Source: Saccharothrix obliqua (GTDB lineage: Bacteria; Actinomycetota; Actinomycetes; Mycobacteriales; Pseudonocardiaceae). Taken from it: a DNA stretch of 64,000 nt. The notes beneath the pieces were generated by a model, which worked only from the letters and a program-made list of their open reading frames with translations, did no database searches and was not told the DNA's origin. A program made the translations under genes and the position numbers. This document shows positions 50,915 through 60,314 of the stretch, piece by piece. The DNA is taken from assembly GCF_019375475.1 (NCBI RefSeq), contig NZ_JAHXGQ010000004.1, positions 710,760 to 774,759 of the forward strand. The letters are read 5' to 3'. How positions within the stretch are numbered: the first letter of the stretch is position 1; every line of letters starts with the position of its first letter.

Positions 50915-52995
50915 GGTTGGTCGGGGGCAACGACTTCTCGGGCGGGAGCGAGTTCGTCGTCCAGACCGGTTCCCTGGAGGGCGGGGTGCACCTGCACGCG
51001 CGGCGGCGGGACGCCTTCCCGCCGCCGCGGCAGCTCCCGCTCGACGTGCTGCGGTTCGTCAACCGCGAGGTCAACCTCGTCGCCCTCGACGCGCAGGTCG
51101 GCGTCGTACCCGTGTCGACCATCGCGGGCCCGCCCGGCGTCGGGAAGTCCGCGCTCGCCGTGCACTGGGGCCACCGCGTCCGGGGCCGGTTCCCGGACGG
51201 CGACCTCTACCTCGACATGCACGGGTACGGGCCGGGCACGAGGGTGAGCGGCGACCAGGCGCTCGACCACTTCCTGCGCGCGCTCAACGTCCCGCCGGAC
51301 CGCATCCCCGGCCACGTCGAGGCACGCGCGTCGTTGTACCGGTCCCTGCTCGACGGCAAACGCGTGCTCGTGGTGCTCGACAACGTCACCTCGGTCTCCC
51401 AGGTCCGACCACTCCTCCCCGCATCACCGAACTGTCTGGCCGTGATCACCAGCCGAAGTCGGTTGTCCGGCCTCGTCGTACGTGAGGGAGCGGTTCGCAT
51501 GACGCTGGAAGAACTCAGCACGGAGGAGTCGCTGGAGTTGTTGCGCCACATCGCCGGCGCCGACCTGGTCGACTCCGACCCACCCGCGGCGCGGCAGGTG
51601 GTCGGCTGGTGCGCGCACCTGCCGCTCGCGCTGCGGATCGTCGGCGAGAGGCTGGCGAGCAGACCCCGGCTCACCCTGGCGGACCTGGCCGCGGAGCTGT
51701 CGAGCGAGCACGCCCGGCTCGACGCGCTGGGTTCCGACGACGACGAGCTGAGCGACGTCCGCACCGTCTTCTCCTGGTCCTACCAACAACTCCAACCCGA
51801 TGCCGCCCGGCTGTTCCGGCTGCTCGGGCTGCACCCCGGTCCCGACATCAGCGAGCAGGCCGCCGCGGCGCTGGCCGACCTGCCTCCCGCGCGGGCGCAC
51901 CGGCTGCTGGACGCGTTGACCGGTGCGCACCTGCTCTCGCAGCCGTCGGACGGCCGGTTCCGGCTGCACGACCTGTTGCGCCTGTACGCGGTCGAAAGGG
52001 CGCAACACGACAACGACCGCGACGCCGCCGTGGACCGCCTGTTCACCTGGTACCTGACCACCGCCGACGCCGCGCGGCGGGCCATCCTGCCGCACTCGCA
52101 CGCCATCAGGAGCCTGCCCGCGGTGCGGACCGTGGAGTTCGACTCCGTCGACTCCGCGATGGCCTGGTACGAGGAGGAGCGGCAGAACCTGTTGGACTGC
52201 CTGGAACTCGCGACGCGCACCGGGCGCCACCGCTTCGCGTGGCAGCTCCCCGTCGTGGCCGACGGGTTCTTCGAGCTGCGCTCGTACTGGCACGACTGGT
52301 ACGAGGTGCACCGCCTGGGGCTGGCCGCCGCGCGCGCCGCCGGCGACCGCTACGGCGAGGCATCGAACCTGCTGTGCCTCGGTGACGTCAACTGGCGGCG
52401 GGGCACGTACGACGAGGCGTTGACCTGCTACACGGCGGCGGTCGGGATATCCCGCGAGATCGGCGACCGTTGGCTCCAGGGTTTCGGCCTGCGCGGCACC
52501 GGCCTCGTGCACGAGGAACGCCGCCGGTTCGACGTGGCGATCGAGCACTTCCGCGCGGCGAGCGAGGTGTTCACGTCGGCGGGCATCGACCGGGGCGTCG
52601 CGATGTGCTTGCTCAGCATCGGCAACTGCCACCGCCACTCGCACCGCTTCACCGAGGCCGTCGAGCAGTGCGAACGCGCCGTCGCCGCGTTCGGCGACCT
52701 GGGCGACCCGTGGAGCGAAGCCTGGGGCCGCTACACGCTGGGCCTGGCCTACCAGAACCTCGGGCGCCTGGACGACGCGCACCGGTCTTTCAGTGCGGCT
52801 CTCGGCATGTTCCAGCGGTACGACGACCACCGCAGCGTGGGCATGACGCTGACCGACCTCGGCGAAGTGCTCCAGGCGACCGGCGACACCCCCGGCGCGC
52901 GACGCCTGTGGTCCACCGCGGTGGAGATCTTCGAGGTTCTGGAGGACCAACGCGCACACGAGGTCCGTCAGCGGTTGGATCGCACGGTCACCTAG
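50911..52995 (+). CDS. NB-ARC/TPR (STAND) signalling ATPase
   Basis: A 694-residue STAND protein. The N-terminus has the short VVQTGSLEGGVHLH module seen in many actinobacterial NB-ARC proteins. The NTPase domain (about 55-330) has Walker A GPPGVGKS, Walker B VLVVLDN and a sensor region ITSRSR, with the GxP motif in CAHLPLAL. From about 460 to the end there are five or six TPR units (for example EASNLLCLGDVNWRRGTYDE and NLGRLDDAHRSFSAAL). There is no SARP DNA-binding domain, so it is not an AfsR-type activator. Such proteins sense a signal through the TPRs and switch by ATP-driven assembly; regulator or defence roles are both known in the class. Confidence 0.87.
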   Translation: MRLVGGNDFSGGSEFVVQTGSLEGGVHLHARRRDAFPPPRQLPLDVLRFVNREVNLVALDAQVGVVPVSTIAGPPGVGKSALAVHWGHRVRGRFPDGDLYLDMHGYGPGTRVSGDQALDHFLRALNVPPDRIPGHVEARASLYRSLLDGKRVLVVLDNVTSVSQVRPLLPASPNCLAVITSRSRLSGLVVREGAVRMTLEELSTEESLELLRHIAGADLVDSDPPAARQVVGWCAHLPLALRIVGERLASRPRLTLADLAAELSSEHARLDALGSDDDELSDVRTVFSWSYQQLQPDAARLFRLLGLHPGPDISEQAAAALADLPPARAHRLLDALTGAHLLSQPSDGRFRLHDLLRLYAVERAQHDNDRDAAVDRLFTWYLTTADAARRAILPHSHAIRSLPAVRTVEFDSVDSAMAWYEEERQNLLDCLELATRTGRHRFAWQLPVVADGFFELRSYWHDWYEVHRLGLAAARAAGDRYGEASNLLCLGDVNWRRGTYDEALTCYTAAVGISREIGDRWLQGFGLRGTGLVHEERRRFDVAIEHFRAASEVFTSAGIDRGVAMCLLSIGNCHRHSHRFTEAVEQCERAVAAFGDLGDPWSEAWGRYTLGLAYQNLGRLDDAHRSFSAALGMFQRYDDHRSVGMTLTDLGEVLQATGDTPGARRLWSTAVEIFEVLEDQRAHEVRQRLDRTVT

Positions 52996-53697
52996 TTCGC
53001 CTCTCGCAAGCCATGCTCTGCTCCTCCAGTCGGCAACTTCCAGGGCTGGCCGGGCACCCGTCGGACACGTCCAGGTGAATCCGGTTGAGACACAACCTGG
53101 AGGCTCGGTCGGAGCATGAGCCTAAATAGGCGGAAGGCGGCCCGGGCGATCCTGAGGAGGTGATGACGAGCGCCTGCGCGCCTGCCTGTCGAGTGGTACC
53201 GGCGTGCACACTCCCTCCAGCACTGCACTCAGAGACCATGCCGACTCGCTGACCGACTACGAGCAGCCCACCCGACACGACGTACGGGCGCTCGTGCCCG
53301 GTAGCACGTGGGGCGCTCGCGGGTCTGGGACAGCAGGTAAGAGCGTTCAGCTTCCGGAAGCCCGGCACCGGCCAGGCACCCGCGACCGCGATGTGCCTGC
53401 CGGGCTGTGGTGACGGCTGCCCTCCCGATACGCCGCCGAGCCGACCCATCGAGCCGGCGCTCCGGCCGGTCGCTGCGCAACGCTCGGCGGGTGCTGGCAC
53501 GGCGGCACCGGGGAACATGGCGAAGCCGTGAGCCCTGCCTGCTCGCTGTGCTGGCAGCTCCGGTTGCTGGGATACGTGGAGCCCGGTGGGGCGCGGGTGT
53601 CGGACCGGGGCCGCGTGGGGCGAGCGAGTTGAGCGAGCGGGTAAGCGGGCGGGTCGTCGGGGTGTTGTCTGTGAGCGGCCCGTCCGCCGTGGAGTGG
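52996..53697. other. Gene-poor region
   Basis: About 700 bases with no gene I can support. Reading frames here lack ribosome sites or have unbalanced codon use. No inverted repeats, tRNA or transposase motifs were recognised. Confidence 0.5.
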
Positions 53698-54351
53698 TTA
53701 GGGCAGTGCGGTGGTGATTTCGAGCAGAACGACGCCGGTGACGCTGGTGAGCGAGTTGAGGGCGCAGTCCAGCAGGTTGGGTGCGGCTCCGACGATGGTC
53801 TGGACGGCGGTGTCGCCGGCGAACAGGCCGGCGGTGATGCTGCCGGTCTGGGTGACGACGCGTTGTCCGGCGACGGTCTGGGTCGCGGTGTTGTAGGTGA
53901 ACGTGCTGGTCTGCCCGGTGTTCCAGGTGATGGTCGCCTGGCCTGCGCCGTTGCCGCCGAGGTTGAGGCACGACAGGCTGCCGCCTGCGGCGGTGGTGGT
54001 GGAGGAGCCCGAGGTGACGCCGGACGAGCCCAGCGGTTGGCACAGCGCGTAGTTGGTGGTGGAGGTGAGGCTGGTGGGTTGCGGGGTCAGCGTCAGGCCG
54101 GGGGTGTAGCGGATGGTGTTGGTGCCGGCGCAGGTCAGGTCCGCGGGGGCTGCCTGGGCTGCGGTGACACCGGACAGGCACAGGCCGACCGTGAGGAACA
54201 GGGTGGCGAGGGCTGTGATCGGACGGCGGGGGCGGGGGAGGCTGCCGAGGCGGGGGTGGAAGCCGCAGAGGCCGCGGGGGCGAGGGAGGTTGCGGAGGCG
54301 GGGGAGATTGTGGAGGCGGGGGAGATTGTGGAGGCGGGGCTTGGTGGGCAT
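53698..54351 (-). CDS. Secreted strand-rich protein with repeat-extended N-terminus
   Basis: A 217-residue protein. The first 40 residues are basic repeats of the form PRLHNLPRLHNLPRLRNLPR, followed by a hydrophobic core ALATLFLTVGLCLSGVTAA and a probable cleavage site at AQAAP. This is a long-n-region signal peptide. The mature part (about 150 residues) is Thr/Ser/Gly-rich and strand-forming, with Cys in LTCAG, ALCQP, LSCLN and LDCAL, suggesting two disulfides. I do not recognise a named domain. ATG 54351 has GGAGAA six bases upstream. The repeats may be expanded slippage DNA. Confidence 0.75.
   Translation of the reverse strand: MPTKPRLHNLPRLHNLPRLRNLPRPRGLCGFHPRLGSLPRPRRPITALATLFLTVGLCLSGVTAAQAAPADLTCAGTNTIRYTPGLTLTPQPTSLTSTTNYALCQPLGSSGVTSGSSTTTAAGGSLSCLNLGGNGAGQATITWNTGQTSTFTYNTATQTVAGQRVVTQTGSITAGLFAGDTAVQTIVGAAPNLLDCALNSLTSVTGVVLLEITTALP
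54268..54345. repeat. Tandem repeat inside the signal-peptide region
   Basis: An 18-base unit (about GGAGGCGGGGGAGATTGT) is repeated, most exactly at 54301-54335, less so on either side. It encodes the LPRLHN-type repeats at the N-terminus of the secreted protein and keeps frame. Confidence 0.65.
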
Positions 54352-55055
54352 GGCGGTTCTCCGAGTTTGGCGGGTTGTTGCCGGATCGCCGGGGTTGTCG
54401 GAGTGGGGGATCGCGGCGGTGCTGGGGTGGGGGTCGGACGGCGACAGGCTCGTGGCGGTGTCGGCGACATGGATCGGAGGCGCAACGGTGGGCGCAGCGT
54501 TCGCCGGAGGGGTCTTTCGGGATCCGGGCACGCTGGACTGGTTAGGCGTGGGCCGGGAACGGCTGTGCGGATGGCGTGAGGGCGGTGGGTTTTCTGCGGG
54601 GGTGGGTGGTCCGCGAAAGTCCTAGTCGACTGCGGTGTGTGGCCGGAAGTGCTGGCCATTTCACCCGAACGGTGTGACCCGGATCACCCATGAAGGTATG
54701 CCTGCGGCAATCGGTCGTCAACAACCGCGTCCGAACGGCGCAGAACTGCGGATTGGGCCTGGCACAGGGCCGTCACGGGGCCTTGAGCGTCCGACGGACC
54801 TGAGGGCACCACCGCGCCACGCGCACGACCGCGACGACCGCAGCATCCGCCAAGCACGCCAGAGCACGGAGAGCCACACCCACGAAGACGGCACAGCGGC
54901 GCCCCACAGCAGCACCCCACACCGGCACGAACCACTCACCGGAGCCGAAGACCACAGAGGCCCGCTGCACTGTCAACCGCGCCGCGACTGTTCACCACGC
55001 ACAGTGCCCCACGCCACGTCCTCTCTAGCTTGACCGCCACCAGAGAGGAGCGCTG
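54352..55055. other. Intergenic region, divergent
   Basis: About 700 bases between the secreted-protein gene and hyuA. No gene is supported. TAGCTT at 55026-55031 may be the -10 box of the hyu operon; CACTGT at about 54969 and ACAGTG at about 55001 form a widely spaced inverted repeat that could be a regulator site. Confidence 0.5.
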
Positions 55056-57095
55056 ATGAGCCGATACCGGGTCTCCATGGACATCGGTGGCACGTTCACC
55101 GATGTCGTCGCTTACGACGAGGAAACCGGGCGCTACCGGGCGACGAAAGCGTCCACCACGCCCCACGACCTCACGGAGGGCGTGTTCGCTGCCCTCTCCA
55201 CGCTGGTCCCCCAGCCGAACGACATCTCGTTCATGGTGCACGGCACCACCCAGGGCCTGAACGCTTTCCTGGAACGCCGCGGTGTGAAGGTCCTCCTGCT
55301 GGCCACGGCCGGCGCCGGCGACACCTACCACATCGCCCGCGGCCCCCGGATGCGGCTCTACGACCTGCACTACCGCAAGCCCGAGCCGCTGCTGCCGTTG
55401 CGCGACGTGGTGGAGGTCGGCGGCCGGTTTGACCCGACCGGGGCCGAGTTGGCGCCGTTGGACGAGGACGCCGTTCGCGCGGCGGCGAAGCGGTACGCCG
55501 CCGAGGGGTTCGGCGCGATCGCCGTCGCCTACCTGTTCAGCTACGCCAACCCCGCGCACGAGCTGCGCACCAGGCAGATCCTGGAGGAGGAGCTGGGTGA
55601 CGGCGTGACGGTGTCGCTGTCGCACGAGGCCGCCAAGGAGTGGCGCGAGTACGAGCGCACGTCCTCCGCGGTGGTCGAGGCGTACACCGGCCCGGTGATC
55701 CGCCGCTACCTCGCCCGGCTGGAGGACAGCCTGGAGGACCGCGGTCTTCAGGTCCCCCTGCACGTGATGCAGTCCTCCGGCGGCATCCTCCGCGCCTCCT
55801 CCGCCCGCCGCAGCCCGCTCCAGACCCTGCTGTCCGGTCCGGTCGGCGGCGCGATGGGCGGTGTCGCGCTCGCTGAAGCGCTCGACCGGCCGAACATGAT
55901 CTGCGTCGACATGGGCGGCACGTCGTTCGATGTTTCCCTTGTGGTGGACGGAAAACCCGACATCTCGCCGGAAGCGGCCCTGGAGGGCCTGCCGATGCTG
56001 ATGAGCGTGGTCAACATCCACACCATCGGCGCGGGCGGCGGCTCGGTCGGCTGGGAGGAGGCGGGCGGCCTGCGCGTCGGGCCGCGGTCGGCGGGCGCGG
56101 CGCCCGGTCCCGCCTGCTACGGCCGGGGCGGCGTCGAGCCGACCGTCACCGACGCGAACCTGGTGCTCGGCCGCATCGACGCCGAGTGGTTCGCCGGGGG
56201 CGAGCTGACGTTGGACGTCCAGGCCGCCGAGCGGGCCGTGGCCGGTCTCGGCGAGCGGCTGGGGTTGGGCACCGTGGCGATGGCCGAGGGCATCTGCGAC
56301 GTCGCGAACGCCAAGATGGCGCAGGCGATCCGCACCATCACCGTGTCCCGGGGCATCGAGCCGCGGGAGTTCACGCTGGTCGCGTTCGGCGGCGCGGGGC
56401 CGATGCACGCCGTGTTCCTGGCGCGGGAACTGGGGATCGGGGAAGTCGTCGTGCCGCGGTTCCCCGGCGCGTTCTCGGCGTGGGGGATGCTCCAGACCGA
56501 GATCCGCAAGGACTTCGTCGAACCGTACTTCCACGTGGACGAGGACCTCGACCGCGCGGACACCGCGCGCAGGCTGGCCGCCATGGCCGACGAGGGGTTG
56601 CGCGCGTTGGCCGACGAGGGCGTCCCGGAGTCGGGCCGCCGGGTCGAGCACGCGGTGGACGTGCGGTACGTGGCGCAGGAGTACACGTTGACCGTCCCGG
56701 TGCACGACGCGGACGAACCCACGCGCGAGGACTTCGTGGAGATCGTCGCCAAGCGGTTCGCGCAGCTGCACGAAGCCCGTTACGGCCACGCGAACCCGGG
56801 CGCTCCCATCGAGTTCGTCACCCTGCGCACCACCGCGTTCGGCGACCTGGGCCGGGCCGAGACCGAGCGGCTGCCCGAGGGCGGCGCGGAGTTCCCGCAC
56901 CGCGTGGTGCCGGTGGTCTTCGGCGGTGAGCCGAGGGACACCGTCGTCGTCCGCCGCGACGACCTCGTCCGCGGCCACTCGTTCGACGGCCCCGCGATCG
57001 TGGTCGAGAGCACCGCGACCACCGTGGTGCCGCCCGGGTTCACCGTGTCGGTCGACGCGATCGGCTCGCTTCTGGTGCAGGACAAGGAGAAGTGA
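55056..57095 (+). CDS. hyuA: Hydantoinase/oxoprolinase subunit A
   Basis: A 679-residue ATP-dependent amidohydrolase subunit of the HyuA/oxoprolinase/acetone carboxylase family. The N-terminal domain starts with MDIGGTFTDVVAYDEETG (phosphate-1 motif). The main domain shows MVHGTTQGLNAFLERRG, the second ATP motif VDMGGTSFDVSL, and GAGGGSVGW followed by VGPRSAGAAPGPACYGRGG, with FGGAGPMHA further on. With HyuB it hydrolyses a cyclic amide (hydantoin, N-methylhydantoin or 5-oxoproline) using ATP. The ATG has GAGAGGAG upstream; its stop overlaps the hyuB start by one base. The natural substrate is not evident. Confidence 0.9.
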   Translation: MSRYRVSMDIGGTFTDVVAYDEETGRYRATKASTTPHDLTEGVFAALSTLVPQPNDISFMVHGTTQGLNAFLERRGVKVLLLATAGAGDTYHIARGPRMRLYDLHYRKPEPLLPLRDVVEVGGRFDPTGAELAPLDEDAVRAAAKRYAAEGFGAIAVAYLFSYANPAHELRTRQILEEELGDGVTVSLSHEAAKEWREYERTSSAVVEAYTGPVIRRYLARLEDSLEDRGLQVPLHVMQSSGGILRASSARRSPLQTLLSGPVGGAMGGVALAEALDRPNMICVDMGGTSFDVSLVVDGKPDISPEAALEGLPMLMSVVNIHTIGAGGGSVGWEEAGGLRVGPRSAGAAPGPACYGRGGVEPTVTDANLVLGRIDAEWFAGGELTLDVQAAERAVAGLGERLGLGTVAMAEGICDVANAKMAQAIRTITVSRGIEPREFTLVAFGGAGPMHAVFLARELGIGEVVVPRFPGAFSAWGMLQTEIRKDFVEPYFHVDEDLDRADTARRLAAMADEGLRALADEGVPESGRRVEHAVDVRYVAQEYTLTVPVHDADEPTREDFVEIVAKRFAQLHEARYGHANPGAPIEFVTLRTTAFGDLGRAETERLPEGGAEFPHRVVPVVFGGEPRDTVVVRRDDLVRGHSFDGPAIVVESTATTVVPPGFTVSVDAIGSLLVQDKEK

Positions 57096-58753
57096 TGAGC
57101 ATCGACCCGGTGGTCGTGGAGATCGTCCGCAACGCGCTGACGTCGGCGGCCGACGACATGAACGCGACCCTCATCCGCTCGGCCTACACCCCGATCATCT
57201 ACGAGTGCGGCGACTGCGTGGTGGCGTTGCTGGACGACGAGCACCAGGTGCTCGGCCAGTCCGCGGGTCTGCCGATCTTCCTGGGCAACCTGGAGACGTG
57301 CACGCTGGCGACCGAGCAGCGGTTCGGCCGGGAGGTGTGGCAGCCCGACGACGTGTGGATCCTCAACGACAGCTACCTGGGTGGCACGCACCTCAACGAC
57401 GTCACCATCTTCGGCCCCGTGTTCGTGGACGACGCGCTGGTCGGGTTCACCGCCACCCGGGCCCACTGGATCGACGTGGGCTCCAAGGACCCCGGCGGGT
57501 CGATGGACTCGGTGAACATCTTCCAGGAGGGCCTGCGGTTGGGGCCGCAGAAGCTGGTGGAGGGCGGCCGGGAGGTGGCGGCGGTGATCGACACCATCGC
57601 CACCAACGTCCGCTTCCCGTACCCGACGAGCGGCGACATGCACGCCATGATCGCCACCATCAAGATGGGCCAGGCGCGGCTGGCCGAGATCGTGGCGCGC
57701 TGGGGCCTGGAGACGGTGCGGGCCGCCCGTGACGAGATCTTCGCGCAGACCGAGCGCCTGGAGCGCGAGGTGATCCGCAACATCCCCGACGGCGTCTACC
57801 GCGCCGAGGGCTTCCTGGACAACGACGGCGTGGACCTGACCACGCCGGTGCCGGTGAAGCTGGCGATCACGGTGTCCGGGGAGAGCCTGGAGTTCGACGT
57901 GACCGAGTCGGCGGACCAGACCGTCGGTCCGGTCAACTGCGGCACGGCGCAGACGGTGTCGGCGTGCCGGGTCGGGTACAAGCTGCTGGTGAGCCCGGAC
58001 GTGCCGGGCAACGGCGGTTCGTTCCGGCCGATGTCGGTGCGGGTGCGCGAGGGTTCGGTGTTCGGCGCGCAGGCGCCAGCCGCCTGCCAGTGGTACTTCT
58101 CCCACCTGGGGCTGCTGATCGACCTGGTGGCCAAGGCCCTCGCGCCCGCGATGCCGGAGCGGGTGGCGGCGGCGAGCCACGGTGACTCGATGATCGTGTT
58201 GCTGGCGGGCCGCGATGCCCGGCACGGCCGCGACTACGTGAGCCTGGAGGCCACTCTCGGCGGCTGGGGCGCGTGGGAGGGCTCCGATGGTGAGAGCGCG
58301 CTCATCAACAACGTCAACGGTTCGCTGAAGGACATCCCGATCGAGGTGTTCGAGACCCGGTACCCGTTCCGGATCACCGAGTACGCCATCCGGCCCGACT
58401 CGGGCGGCGCGGGCCGCTGGCGTGGCGGGAACGGGGTCGTGCGGGAGTACGTGGCGCAGCAGGACTGCACGGTGTCGCTGTGGTTCGAGCGCTCGACGAC
58501 CCCGGCGTGGGGCCTGTTCGGCGGTTCGGACGCGGCTCCGCCGGAGGTCGTGATCAACCACGGCCGCCCGGACGAGCGCCGCCTCCTGAAGTGCAACGGC
58601 TTGCGCCTCAAGGCAGGTGACACGATCCGCTGCATGACCGGTGGTGGTGGCGGCTACGGGTCCCCCGCCGAGCGCGACGACGCCGCGGTGCGCGACGACA
58701 TCGCCGACGGCCACGTGAGCCGGGAGCGGGCGGCAGCCGTCTACGGCGCGTGA
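57095..58753 (+). CDS. hyuB: Hydantoinase/oxoprolinase subunit B
   Basis: A 552-residue HyuB-type subunit. Typical parts are the N-terminal DPVVVEIVRNALTSAADDMN, YECGDCVVALLD, LNDSYLGGTHLNDVT, the histidine- and glycine-rich TRAHWIDVGSKDPGGS, and the C-terminal RPDSGGAGRWRGGNG and GGGGGYGSP. It forms the complex with HyuA. ATG 57095 is chosen with GGAG five bases upstream; GTG 57092 is possible. The pair is followed by a strong bidirectional terminator. Confidence 0.9.
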   Translation: MSIDPVVVEIVRNALTSAADDMNATLIRSAYTPIIYECGDCVVALLDDEHQVLGQSAGLPIFLGNLETCTLATEQRFGREVWQPDDVWILNDSYLGGTHLNDVTIFGPVFVDDALVGFTATRAHWIDVGSKDPGGSMDSVNIFQEGLRLGPQKLVEGGREVAAVIDTIATNVRFPYPTSGDMHAMIATIKMGQARLAEIVARWGLETVRAARDEIFAQTERLEREVIRNIPDGVYRAEGFLDNDGVDLTTPVPVKLAITVSGESLEFDVTESADQTVGPVNCGTAQTVSACRVGYKLLVSPDVPGNGGSFRPMSVRVREGSVFGAQAPAACQWYFSHLGLLIDLVAKALAPAMPERVAAASHGDSMIVLLAGRDARHGRDYVSLEATLGGWGAWEGSDGESALINNVNGSLKDIPIEVFETRYPFRITEYAIRPDSGGAGRWRGGNGVVREYVAQQDCTVSLWFERSTTPAWGLFGGSDAAPPEVVINHGRPDERRLLKCNGLRLKAGDTIRCMTGGGGGYGSPAERDDAAVRDDIADGHVSRERAAAVYGA

Positions 58754-58759
58754 GCCGCG

Positions 58760-58792
58760 CGGGGGTGGCCGGACCGGTGCCGGCCACCCCCG
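58760..58792. terminator. Bidirectional terminator between hyuB and the PucR gene
   Basis: CGGGGGTGGCCGG (58760-58772) and CCGGCCACCCCCG (58780-58792) are a perfect 13-bp inverted repeat with a 7-base loop, in the 51-base gap between two convergent genes. Confidence 0.85.
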
Positions 58793-58804
58793 GCGGACGC
58801 GGTT

Positions 58805-60271
58805 TCAGGGCTCGGGTGTGGGCCACGCGTTCAGCAGGGCGTAGCACGCGATGTGCAGGGCCAGCCGCCGATCCGCCGAGTCGATGTCGATCCCCTTGGC
58901 GCGCAACCGGTCCACCCGGCCGAGCACGGTGTTCCGGTGCACACCCAACCGGGCCGCCGCCTGGCTGGTCGACCCGCCGCAGTCCAGCACGGCGGCGATC
59001 GTGGCGACCAGCGTCGGCCCCTCGGGCGATTCGACCAGTTCGCGCAACGCCACCGCCGACGCGGCGGCGATCTCCCCCACCGGCAGGCACGCCAGCACCA
59101 CGCGCGCGCCGAGGTCGGCGAAGCACCGGACGCGGGCGCCCTCGTCGCGCCCCGCCGCGGCCAGGCCCGCCTCGGTCAGCGAACGACGCAGGCCGGGCAG
59201 GTCGCGGCCGGGTCTGCCGACGCCCGCGGTCAGGGCGACGGGCGCGGCGAGGCGGGTCAGGCCCTTCTCCACCACGCGGGCCACGGTCGCCGCGGTCGCC
59301 TCGTCACCGGTCCACCAGGTCACCCACCCGTCGGCGGTGGGCACCAGCGGGCGGTCGGCGAAGGTTTCGCGCCAGCGCGCCACCAGACCGGGTGTCGCGT
59401 CCACAATGGACACGCCTTCGGCACGCAGCGCGACGGCCACGTGGTTGCCGGCGGTGCGCCACCCGGCGTCGGCCGCGGCCCGCTCGGCGTCCGGGGAGGG
59501 TTCGTCGCGGAGCAGGGCGGTGAGGATCAGCCGGTCCTCCGCGACGCGGTCGGCCAGGGACAGCCGGCCGCGGGCGACGGCGGCGGCCAGGGGCGCCCTG
59601 GCCAGGTGCAGGATGGTCCGGACCACCTCGACCCAGCCGGGCGAGTCGGTGGACAGGCGGGCCACCAGTTCCGCCCACGGCCGCCCGTCCGGTCCCGGCA
59701 CGGGCACGCGCAGGCCGGGTGCGGCAGCGGCGGCGGATTGGCCCGCCAGGACGTGACCGTCGGCCGCCACCAGGGCGGCGGACACGCCGGGCACCTCCGC
59801 GTTGACGACGCCGACGATGCCCCGTGCGCTGGTCCGCTCGCCGAACAGCTCGGCGCACCGGGCGGTCAGCATCGCGCGTGCGGCGGACGGGCTGGCGATC
59901 GCGCCCGCCAGGTCCAGGGCGTGCCGGGCGGGGTCGGCGGGCACCGCGAACAACGCCACCCGCAGGCGTTCCGCGAGCTGGACGGTGGACCGCGGCACGC
60001 CGACGTCCTCGGGCGCCACCACGCAGGACGCGCCGCGTTCCCAGGCCAGCCGGAGCGCCGACTCGACGGCCCAGACGCCGTGCGCCGCGGCGTGGTGCAG
60101 GACGATGGCGGTGTAGGGGCGGCAGCGGCGGACCTGGTCGAGTTCGCCGACCAGCTCGACGTGGGAGACGCGGCGGTCCAGGTTGGCGGTGACCAGCGCG
60201 CGTGCCTGACTCAGCGGTCCATAATGGACCAACTCGGCCACGGACAGCTCTTCCTGGGTGCGACTGCTCAT
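58805..60271 (-). CDS. PucR/CdaR-type transcriptional regulator
   Basis: A 488-residue regulator. The N-terminal half has an effector (PucR-like) domain, and the C-terminal end carries the HTH_30 domain: TLVATIAAVLDCGGSTSQAA, ARLGVHRNTVLGRVDRLRA, then HIACYALLN. This family regulates purine, hydantoin, amino-acid and sugar-acid catabolism. Its place beside hyuAB and behind the DUF917 gene makes it the likely local regulator. Two copies of the GTCCA-N3-TGGAC palindrome lie inside its coding sequence, one only about 41 bases after the start codon. The ATG at 60271 is 43 bases after the upstream stop. Confidence 0.87.
   Translation of the reverse strand: MSSRTQEELSVAELVHYGPLSQARALVTANLDRRVSHVELVGELDQVRRCRPYTAIVLHHAAAHGVWAVESALRLAWERGASCVVAPEDVGVPRSTVQLAERLRVALFAVPADPARHALDLAGAIASPSAARAMLTARCAELFGERTSARGIVGVVNAEVPGVSAALVAADGHVLAGQSAAAAAPGLRVPVPGPDGRPWAELVARLSTDSPGWVEVVRTILHLARAPLAAAVARGRLSLADRVAEDRLILTALLRDEPSPDAERAAADAGWRTAGNHVAVALRAEGVSIVDATPGLVARWRETFADRPLVPTADGWVTWWTGDEATAATVARVVEKGLTRLAAPVALTAGVGRPGRDLPGLRRSLTEAGLAAAGRDEGARVRCFADLGARVVLACLPVGEIAAASAVALRELVESPEGPTLVATIAAVLDCGGSTSQAAARLGVHRNTVLGRVDRLRAKGIDIDSADRRLALHIACYALLNAWPTPEP
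59399..59411. promoter_or_regulatory. Dispersed palindrome GTCCA-N3-TGGAC, copy C (inside PucR gene)
   Basis: GTCCACAATGGAC, identical to the copy at 19190-19202, within the coding sequence of the regulator. Being coding, it may be coincidence, but the identity of 13 bases including the spacer is notable. Confidence 0.4.
60217..60229. promoter_or_regulatory. Dispersed palindrome GTCCA-N3-TGGAC, copy D (early PucR coding region)
   Basis: GTCCATAATGGAC, extended by one base on each side to the 15-bp perfect palindrome at 60216-60230 (7-1-7). It lies 42 to 56 bases inside the PucR gene, a position where an autoregulatory operator would act as a roadblock. Confidence 0.5.
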
Positions 60272-60314
60272 GAGTTGTGCTCCGTGCGCCGTTCCCGGGT
60301 GGCTTTTCCTGCTG

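Noticed and set aside
50911..52995. AfsR/SARP antibiotic regulator
   Set aside because: The N-terminal SARP DNA-binding and BTAD domains are absent.
53163..53252. 29-residue Cys-containing frame after AGGAGG
   Set aside because: Only two bases separate the ribosome site from the ATG, and the product has no relation to known peptides.
53407..54579. 390-residue frame on the plus strand antisense to the secreted protein
   Set aside because: It is a Gly/Ala/Glu shadow of the repeat region and the secreted-protein gene.
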